DNA of 23,984 nucleotides from the NCBI GenBank assembly GCA_002338715.1, contig DDIR01000102.1, positions 91,863-115,846 on the forward strand, in the 5' to 3' direction. Source of the DNA: Phycisphaerales bacterium UBA1845 (lineage in GTDB: Bacteria; Planctomycetota; Phycisphaerae; UBA1845). A program made the translations under genes and the position numbers. Below, piece after piece: positions 18,382 through 23,984 of the stretch. The notes below the pieces were generated by a model that was given only the letters and a program-made list of their open reading frames with translations, did no database searches and was not told the origin of the DNA. Position 1 is the first letter of the stretch, and every line of letters starts with the position of its first letter.

Positions 18382-18426
18382 GGCGTACCGGCAACTCGAC
18401 GACTTCGATCGGGCAGTCGGTACGCC
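18382..18426 (+). terminator. Long-stem hairpin after the first exoprotein gene (possible terminator or attenuator)
   Basis: GGCGTACCG (18382-18390) pairs perfectly with CGGTACGCC (18418-18426) around a 27-base loop, starting ~18 bases after the stop codon. It is followed by TTATT rather than a proper T run, so termination may be partial or the structure may instead protect the mRNA 3' end. Confidence 0.4.
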
Positions 18427-18470
18427 TTATTGCATTGCAAAGCCCGATTTTGACCCAGAAATCTTTTTCT

Positions 18471-18512
18471 TCTGAGCCTGCCAACAACCGATTGCGTTTC
18501 GTTGGTGGTAGG
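18471..18512 (+). promoter_or_regulatory. Conserved upstream element, copy 2 (ECF-like promoter or RNA hairpin)
   Basis: The second copy of the element at 15421-15462, with the same TGAGCC-N16-CGTTTC spacing, ~80-120 bases before the ATG at 18590. Here the flanks pair well: CCTGCCAACAAC (18477-18488) with GTTGGTGGTAGG (18501-18512), 11 of 12 counting one G-U, around a 12-base loop. Confidence 0.45.
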
Positions 18513-18589
18513 GGATGCGGCTGACGGGCTGGCGATCGGCCAATTGGAATCCAAATCAAAACTCGGGCGAACCGACGGAGGAACCAAAA

Positions 18590-20701
18590 ATGAAACTGAA
18601 TCAAATCGACGTGCAGCGTATTCGATGTTCGCGAACCCTGATGTTGGCTGGCTTGCTGGTGGTCGCCGCAACCACTCGGTCATCAGCCGTCGAATTCTTC
18701 TGGCAAGGCGACAACAATGACAATTGGGTCAACCCAGGGAACTGGGAGCAGAACTCGGGTTCCGGAGACATCCCCGAAACCCCCAATGACAATGTGACAT
18801 TCGATTTCTTGGCAGATCGAATGGACGTCGATCTCAACGGCAATACATATGATATCGGTGACATGACCGTCCAACTCGCGCCGTTCCAGTTTCACCAGGG
18901 TACGTTGCGAATTCACGAGGGATTGTCAACGTTCGTCAAAGGTGACACGCTGTTCAGCAGCGATGTCACCATTGAACAGGTCAACAATGATTACTGGGAC
19001 ATCTACGATTCCAGCGTGATCATGGAAGGCCAGCTTGTCGGTTCGGCGAACATCACCTTGGATGGCAACGGCAACATCACGTTCAGTGCGATCAACCCCT
19101 ATTCAGGGACGCTCAGAATTGGATTTACGGAAGTGATCCTGGGACATCCCAATGCACTACAGGACTGCACAGTCCATACCTACTCCAATCCGGGAGGTTT
19201 GCGCGTGAATGGTTTGGATGCAGTACTCGGCGCGTTGTCCGGGGTTGGCACACTCAATATCGGAGCCACGACTCTGTCCGTAGGCCGCATTAACAGTAAC
19301 ACCGTTTTTGACGGCAATATCAATGGGACCGGATCGCTCGTCAAACAAGGCACGGGCTCACTGACGTTGGGCGGCAGTATGAACAACCTCAATGTAATCA
19401 CCAACAGCAGTGGCACGTTGAGTCTTTCCGGTGGGGGAGCGATTCGGCAGCTGTTGGTGCCTGCGGGCGATACAACAATTCGATCGGGTGCACTCAACAT
19501 GAACAATGAGGAAGGCAATGTCTTTCACATCAGCGGCGATGGCAACGCCAGCATCCAAAACGGAGCCGTCGTCACGCTCCCCAGTTCGGGGGTTACGAAT
19601 CGGACCGTGTTGACAAACGACGCGGATCTGACGATCGAAGACAGCGGCTCGATGCTGATTTCCCCAAGACTCGACATCGGTCCATCGGGTGCAGGTTCCA
19701 GCCAAGTGGTTGTGCAGAACGACGGCGCAATTGTTGCGGAACGCATCCGCGTTGGCGATCTCGCCTCGGATAATGGGGCGGCAGGCAGGTTAACCGTTCT
19801 CTCAGGTGGCTCGGTAGAAACGGACATGTTGTGGTTCTCTCGCCGCGGTCACGTTGACATTACGGAGGCGACCCTTTCGACCAATATCCTCGGGTTCGAC
19901 AACAACATTTCGCCAGTGATCTCGATTTCGGATCCCTTCAACGGCACGGCGCTAACGGTTGGCGTGAACGGCGGTAATTCTACGGTTGAGGCTTTGATTG
20001 AAAATTCGTCAGCCGGTGCGGGGTCGATTCGCAAGGAAGGTTCCGGCGTCCTGGAATTGCGCAACGCCAACACGTACTCCGGCAATACGAGCGTCTATGG
20101 CGGAACACTGCTTGCCAACAACACGATGGGAACCGCCACTGGTAGCTCGAACGTTCACATAAGAAACGGGGGCACGCTTGGTGGCGATGGCAGTGTTTCC
20201 AACCTGGCCGTCGTCTACAACGGTGGAACGGTCACGCCTGGCAATCCGATTGGTGAACTAAACGCAGGCACGATTGCATTCCATAACGGCTCAACGTTGG
20301 AGATCGAACTCGCCGACACGGACACCCATGACAAGATCGTAGCCACCGGCACCTCTAACCTGGGCGGAACCTTGGATATCAGTTACGCGAACGGTTTCAC
20401 AGCTCAGGAAGGCGACTCGTTTATCATTCTGACGGCTCCAACGTTGCTTACCGCCTTTGACAACGTCAATTACCCGGACGCCCAGCCGTGGTGGATCAAC
20501 TACGACTACGTCCTGGGCATCGTTTCCGTCGGCATCTGCAACAGCGAGATGGATATCAACGATTACGCGCGATTCGCAGACTGCATGAATGGCCCATCAG
20601 CCGAACCCGACCCCAACTGCGACTGCTTCGATCTCGACGACGACGGCGATGTGGACGCAGTCGACTTTGCCAGCTTCCAAACCAACTTCAATGGAAACTA
20701 A
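18590..20701 (+). CDS. Exported beta-strand-repeat protein with reduced dockerin-like tail
   Basis: A 703-residue paralogue of the product at 15580. ATG 18590 has GGAGGA 7 bases upstream; the frame is open further upstream but conserved features begin here. A signal peptide is predicted (hydrophobic LMLAGLLVVAA, cleavage near SSA, 33). The NW motif follows (NDNWVNPGNW), then PATR-type repeats near residues 247 (GSLVKQGTGSLTLGG) and 477 (GSIRKEGSGVLELRN), and a segment closely matching its neighbour around 320-410 (LDIGPSGAGSSQVVVQN, DNGAAGRLTVLSGGS). The TSP3 linker is missing and the first EF-hand loop is reduced to NSEMDINDY, while the CDCFD and final EF-hand (DLDDDGDVDAVDF) remain. It lies 226 bases after its neighbour in the same direction with its own copy of the upstream element. 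Likely surface or secreted; function unknown. Confidence 0.92.
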   Translation: MKLNQIDVQRIRCSRTLMLAGLLVVAATTRSSAVEFFWQGDNNDNWVNPGNWEQNSGSGDIPETPNDNVTFDFLADRMDVDLNGNTYDIGDMTVQLAPFQFHQGTLRIHEGLSTFVKGDTLFSSDVTIEQVNNDYWDIYDSSVIMEGQLVGSANITLDGNGNITFSAINPYSGTLRIGFTEVILGHPNALQDCTVHTYSNPGGLRVNGLDAVLGALSGVGTLNIGATTLSVGRINSNTVFDGNINGTGSLVKQGTGSLTLGGSMNNLNVITNSSGTLSLSGGGAIRQLLVPAGDTTIRSGALNMNNEEGNVFHISGDGNASIQNGAVVTLPSSGVTNRTVLTNDADLTIEDSGSMLISPRLDIGPSGAGSSQVVVQNDGAIVAERIRVGDLASDNGAAGRLTVLSGGSVETDMLWFSRRGHVDITEATLSTNILGFDNNISPVISISDPFNGTALTVGVNGGNSTVEALIENSSAGAGSIRKEGSGVLELRNANTYSGNTSVYGGTLLANNTMGTATGSSNVHIRNGGTLGGDGSVSNLAVVYNGGTVTPGNPIGELNAGTIAFHNGSTLEIELADTDTHDKIVATGTSNLGGTLDISYANGFTAQEGDSFIILTAPTLLTAFDNVNYPDAQPWWINYDYVLGIVSVGICNSEMDINDYARFADCMNGPSAEPDPNCDCFDLDDDGDVDAVDFASFQTNFNGN

Positions 20702-20742
20702 CAAAGCAGTTTGTGGGTGGTCGACCGGCACGCTTGGATTAA

Positions 20743-20850
20743 GAGCGTTCGAGCAGGTTACTAAAGAACTCCGCTTGCCGTGTACTACCCGATTTGGTGT
20801 CCTCGGATCATCGCGCCGTGCTGGCTATCTTCGGCCTGAATCTCCGTTGA
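20743..20850 (+). pseudogene. C-terminal relic of an EEP-family (endonuclease/exonuclease/phosphatase) gene
   Basis: About 35 codons between an in-frame TAA (20740-20742) and TGA (20848-20850). The part from 20776 reads CRVLPDLVSSDHRAVLAIF, matching the C-terminus of the intact EEP protein at 23060 (YRVLPDSVSSDHRPVLATF) at 15 of 19 residues and 46 of 57 bases. The catalytic SDH motif is kept but the rest of the enzyme is gone. It must descend from a second copy or a close homologue; it cannot encode a working enzyme. Confidence 0.7.
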
Positions 20851-20917
20851 TCCTCCTCGGCGCGTGGACCTTCTGGTCTTATTACTGCCTGCCCTGCGAT
20901 CGCGTCATGCTGCCCGA

Positions 20918-21052
20918 ATGAAACTGATGAATCGCACTGCCGTCATCATTTGCCCAAAGGCACCGTTTCTCGAATGGGCTGCCTTGACCGATCCCGATGC
21001 GCAGGACCATCTGGACATCGCTCGTGGCCGCGTCGCGGTTTACCTGGTCTAG
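20918..21052 (+). pseudogene. 44-codon fragment of a conserved small protein, probably truncated
   Basis: ATG 20918 opens a 44-residue frame (MKLMNRTAVIICPKAPFLEW ...) ending at TAG 21050. From memory, the NRTAVI..PK.PFL.W start resembles an unnamed family of conserved bacterial proteins usually well over 100 residues; I could not check this. Reading through the TAG continues AAPSETRPP before similarity fades, so a nonsense change or deletion is likely. No good ribosome binding site is seen. It may instead be a short real gene. The remainder of 20851-21225 shows nothing else recognisable. Confidence 0.4.
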
Positions 21053-21327
21053 GCCGCACCGAGTGAAACCCGCCCACCTCTGAGCACTGGTCGGTGCATG
21101 TTTGATGCCACGAATAGTAACGAACAGCCCAAGATTCGGTCCACAAGAATTACCATCGCCAACCGGTAATAAAGCCCTTATCATGCCGCACCTTCTGGTC
21201 CGAGTGAGACGAAAAAACCTATTGAGCACACGACCTGCCAGTTGTTCTGGGGGGAGACTTCTTCATCAAGACCGCAGCATGTGACATCCCTTTTTCGCCG
21301 CGACGCTGGCCATTCTTCTACGGTTGG

Positions 21328-22614
21328 GTGATCGTGATCATTGGCACCTTGGCGCTGTTGGCCAGCATCCCAGGACAGACCATGGGTGTCGGTGTATTTG
21401 CCGACAATCTGATTTCTGCCCTGAACCTTTCGCGCACACAGCTCAGCACGGCTTACATGCTCGGCACGATTGGGAGCAGTCTGTTGCTGCCGTTTGGCGG
21501 CACCGTGCTCGATCGCGTCGGAGCGCGGGTCATGCTCGCCATTTCGTCCTTCGGATTGGGGCTCAGTTCGGCGCTGCTTTCGCAATCCGATCGCGTTGCC
21601 AGTTACTTCGCCCCCGATTCGTTCTATGCGGTCATGTTTGTGGTCACAGCGTGCTTTCTCTTCATGCGCTTCTTCGGGCAGGGTTGCCTGGCGATGGTGT
21701 CAAGGGTGACCATTGGCAAGTGGTTCAATCATCGCCGCGGTCTGGCAACAGCCATTTCCGGCGTGTTCGTATCATTCGGCTTCAGTGTCGCCCCCCGAGC
21801 ACTGGACGAACTGCTTCGTACGTGGGGTTGGCGCGGGGCGTGCCTGATGCTGGCCGGCACCGTCGGCATCGCAATGTTCATCGTCGGACTGATCTTCCTA
21901 CGCGACAATCCCGAGGAGTGCGGATTGGTGATGGATGGTGTCGATGACGAAGCTTGGCATAGCCGGATGGCCGCGAAGATTCCGAAAACACGTCGAGAAT
22001 TCACCCGACCCGAGGCACTTCGCACACCGGCATTCTGGGCGTTCAACTTTGGCGTCAGCACGCAAGCTTTGGTGGTCACGGGCCTGACGTTTAACGTTTC
22101 ATCGTTGGGGGCAGAAGTGGGCCTCTCGCGAGAACAGGCCTATGAATTGTTCTTGCCGATGTCGGCCTTCACCGTCGCGACCACGTTCGTCTGCGGCTGG
22201 TTGAGCGATCGCATCAAACTCAAATGGATGCTCATCGTCATGCTGGTCGCCCAATCGGTGGGCAGCGTCGGGATGATGGGGTTTGGCGAGTCGTTCGGCT
22301 GGTGGTTGCTGGTGTCCGGGTTTGGTGTGTCTGGTGGATTCTATTCAGTTCTCTTGACCGTGGTATGGCCGCGGTTCTTCGGACGCAAACACCTGGGGGC
22401 GATCAGCGGCGTCAATATGTCAACCATGGTGCTGGCCAGTGCGATGGCCCCCGTGATGTTCGCCAAAGCGTATGAGCTGACGGGCAGTTATCGCGAAGTC
22501 ATCGCTGTCTGCTGGTCCATGCCTATCGCCGTGATATTGCTCGCCTTAACGGCAGAAAATCCACAGGAAAAAATAAGCGTCGAGGCGGATGCCTCGCAGT
22601 TCCGCAAAGTTTAG
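21328..22614 (+). CDS. Major facilitator superfamily transporter (5' end probably frameshifted)
   Basis: A 428-residue protein from GTG 21328 with about 12 hydrophobic segments. Motif-A-like loops lie between TM2 and TM3 (GGTVLDRVGAR) and between TM8 and TM9 (GWLSDRIKLK); a long central loop (DDEAWHSRMAAKIPKTRREF) divides the halves. This marks an MFS permease of the inner membrane; the substrate cannot be told. GTG 21328 is the first canonical in-frame start, but recognisable sequence (RRWPFFYGW) continues in frame upstream of it, with no ATG, GTG or TTG back to the stop at 21223. Adding one T to the run at 21291-21295 would join GTG 21281 to this frame. It stands between gene relics with no operon partner. 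No promoter is apparent. Confidence 0.85.
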   Translation: MIVIIGTLALLASIPGQTMGVGVFADNLISALNLSRTQLSTAYMLGTIGSSLLLPFGGTVLDRVGARVMLAISSFGLGLSSALLSQSDRVASYFAPDSFYAVMFVVTACFLFMRFFGQGCLAMVSRVTIGKWFNHRRGLATAISGVFVSFGFSVAPRALDELLRTWGWRGACLMLAGTVGIAMFIVGLIFLRDNPEECGLVMDGVDDEAWHSRMAAKIPKTRREFTRPEALRTPAFWAFNFGVSTQALVVTGLTFNVSSLGAEVGLSREQAYELFLPMSAFTVATTFVCGWLSDRIKLKWMLIVMLVAQSVGSVGMMGFGESFGWWLLVSGFGVSGGFYSVLLTVVWPRFFGRKHLGAISGVNMSTMVLASAMAPVMFAKAYELTGSYREVIAVCWSMPIAVILLALTAENPQEKISVEADASQFRKV

Positions 22615-22625
22615 CAGCGTCATTA

Positions 22626-22838
22626 ATGGGATTCGCGGAGGCCGACCCAATCGACGAATGCGACGATGACATCGACAACGATGGCGTGCCCAATGTTGAT
22701 TACATCTGCAACTTCACGCCGGTGGGCACAATCATCGAGCCTGATGGCGGCGTGCTCGGCGACCTCGACGGAGATTGCGATGTTGATTTGGTCGATTGTG
22801 CCATCAAGCACGAGCGATTCACTGGTCTGAACCTGTAG
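22626..22838 (+). CDS. Orphan dockerin-like/TSP3-like ORF (possible gene relic)
   Basis: A 70-residue ORF starting 11 bases after the MFS stop codon, in another frame. It has an Asp-rich TSP3-like stretch (ECDDDIDNDGVPN) and an EF-hand loop (GDLDGDCDVDLVDCA), similar to the tails of the large exoproteins in this window. It has no signal peptide and no upstream exoprotein body, and the second EF-hand is absent. Most likely it is the leftover C-terminus of a deleted exoprotein gene. A small expressed calcium-binding protein is less likely. No clear ribosome binding site precedes the ATG. Confidence 0.45.
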   Translation: MGFAEADPIDECDDDIDNDGVPNVDYICNFTPVGTIIEPDGGVLGDLDGDCDVDLVDCAIKHERFTGLNL

Positions 22839-22990
22839 GAGCTGAAAGGATAGTCAATAAGCCGATCCGCAACGCGCCCCGTCCACCATTCCTCTTTGGC
22901 GTGCGGGGTGTTTTCGATCGCACTGCCTGCGACGTCAGGTGGACGCCGTTGTTGTGGAGCGGACAACTCATCGGGGTCGCCTAAATTATC

Positions 22991-23018
22991 TTGAGTGGTT
23001 CCCTGGGTCGTGTATGTT
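22991..23018 (+). promoter_or_regulatory. Weak candidate promoter of the EEP lipoprotein gene (TTGAGT-N16-TATGTT)
   Basis: TTGAGT (22991-22996) and TATGTT (23013-23018) are 16 bases apart and ~40 bases upstream of the GTG start. The rest of 22839-23059 shows no gene. Confidence 0.3.
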
Positions 23019-23059
23019 GTTGGGCGTGACACTTCTTACTGTCGGCAGGAACGAATCAC

Positions 23060-23869
23060 GTGGGCTCCATAACCAGACTGACGCATGTTGTTTCCATTAT
23101 TTTCGTCGTCGTGGCCATGAGCGTGGTTGGCTGCGTTTCGACACAACCCTCAGAACTTCGGGTGCTGACCTACAACATTCACCACGGCGAGGGCATGGAC
23201 GATCGCACCGACCTGGATCGGATCGCCAGTGTCATCCTCGATGCCGACGCGGATCTCGTCGCCCTCCAGGAGGTTGACTGCGGCGTTGAACGGACCAACC
23301 GCATCGATCAACCACAACGGCTGGCGGAGCTGACTGGCATGCACTTCGTCTTCGGGCCAAACATCGATCTGCGAGGCGGTGAGTATGGAAATGCTGTCCT
23401 GAGTCGATTCCCCATCGAGCGTTCTGAAAATCATCACTTGCCTAGAGTAGGTGCCAACGAGCAACGCGGATTGCTTGAAGTCCATGTGGCGGTCGGCGAT
23501 CAAAACGTCGTCTTCTTCGCCACGCATCTTGATCATCAGGCTGATGACGGTGAGCGGCTGGCTTCTGTCGCATCGATGCGAACGTTGATTGCGCAGAACT
23601 CGGGATGCCCGATCATTGTCGCGGGTGACTTCAACGCGATCCCAAGCAGTGAGGTGATCCAGAACGCTACGGCATTCTTGCGCGATGCAGGTGCGATCAT
23701 GCAACTACCGCTATTCAGCTTTCCTGCTGATCATCCTGATCGACGGATCGATTACATCATGTATGACCATAATCCAGCGCTGAAATGCATCGATTACCGT
23801 GTACTGCCCGATTCGGTGTCTTCGGATCATCGTCCCGTCCTAGCCACCTTTGCCCGGTCCGGCCGCTGA
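23060..23869 (+). CDS. Endonuclease/exonuclease/phosphatase (EEP) family lipoprotein
   Basis: A 269-residue member of the metal-dependent EEP superfamily (DNase I, exonuclease III and inositol-phosphatase fold). The catalytic motifs appear in order: LTYNIHHGEG (Asn39), ALQEVD (Glu71), THLDH (His156), GDFNA (Asp190, Asn192), DYIMY (Asp231) and SSDHRPVLA (Asp256, His257). The N-terminus is a lipoprotein signal peptide, with hydrophobic VVSIIFVVVAM and lipobox VVGC (Cys25), so the enzyme is probably membrane-tethered outside the cytoplasm. GTG 23060 has AGGA ~10 bases upstream and gives the complete signal peptide. The substrate (nucleic acid, phosphoinositide-like or other phosphodiester) cannot be told. 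A relic of a second copy lies at 20743-20850. 23870-23984 shows no gene. Confidence 0.92.
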   Translation: MGSITRLTHVVSIIFVVVAMSVVGCVSTQPSELRVLTYNIHHGEGMDDRTDLDRIASVILDADADLVALQEVDCGVERTNRIDQPQRLAELTGMHFVFGPNIDLRGGEYGNAVLSRFPIERSENHHLPRVGANEQRGLLEVHVAVGDQNVVFFATHLDHQADDGERLASVASMRTLIAQNSGCPIIVAGDFNAIPSSEVIQNATAFLRDAGAIMQLPLFSFPADHPDRRIDYIMYDHNPALKCIDYRVLPDSVSSDHRPVLATFARSGR

Positions 23870-23984
23870 TTCCCCATACCGGGAGGTTCCAATTGCATGC
23901 CTGATTGGTCGAACACGCTGATACGAAGCGGAACTGTTCGCGGAGGTGTTGACGGGAAATAGGGTTCTCCTCCAAAAAAGTGGG

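Noticed and set aside
15580..20701. Classical type V autotransporters, suggested by the PATR repeats
   Set aside because: No C-terminal beta-barrel domain is present; both proteins end in EF-hand dockerin-like tails.

Overview
The window looks like a chromosomal segment of a planctomycete, probably near Phycisphaerae. This is inferred from gene content alone: ECF sigma factors of the Sigma70_ECF (PF07638) type each paired with a Ser/Thr kinase-TPR receptor, secreted beta-strand-repeat proteins ending in a Cys-rich EF-hand (dockerin-like) tail, frequent GTG/TTG starts, and fairly high G+C. I see no rRNA, tRNA, CRISPR array or insertion sequence.

Layout. (1) From 6870 leftwards past position 1 runs one giant minus-strand gene for an exported protein. 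It has an N-terminal autotransporter-associated beta-strand (PATR-like) region, then three tandem copies of a ~380-residue beta-helix unit of the choice-of-anchor-Q kind separated by TSP3-type calcium linkers, then a dockerin-like tail cut by the window edge. (2) At 7173-10840, divergent from it, an ECF sigma factor and a transmembrane kinase-TPR protein overlap by 4 bases (TTGA). (3) At 15372-11369, in mirror image, a paralogous sigma factor and kinase-TPR protein overlap by 4 bases (GTGA). The two kinases converge on a ~530-bp gap that holds a terminator. (4) At 15580-20701 lie two co-directional genes for further beta-strand-repeat exoproteins, paralogous to each other and, in their N-terminal region, to the giant protein. 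They share a ~42-bp upstream element. (5) The right end is looser: a relic of an endonuclease/exonuclease/phosphatase (EEP) gene, a 44-codon gene fragment, an MFS transporter whose 5' end looks frameshifted, an orphan dockerin-like ORF, and an intact EEP-family lipoprotein.

The working model for the centre is two mirrored signalling modules. In each, a membrane kinase with an extracytoplasmic TPR domain is co-translated with an ECF sigma factor. The normally acidic region-2.2 motif of each sigma factor reads QPTA, with a threonine where phosphorylation could substitute for the acidic charge. Surface proteins sit divergently on the outer flank of each module. The ECF-like element upstream of the two right-hand exoprotein genes (TGAGCC-N16-CGTTTC) makes those genes the most obvious candidate targets. 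The giant gene lacks a visible copy of that element. Regulation by the adjacent sigma factors is inference, not something the sequence proves.
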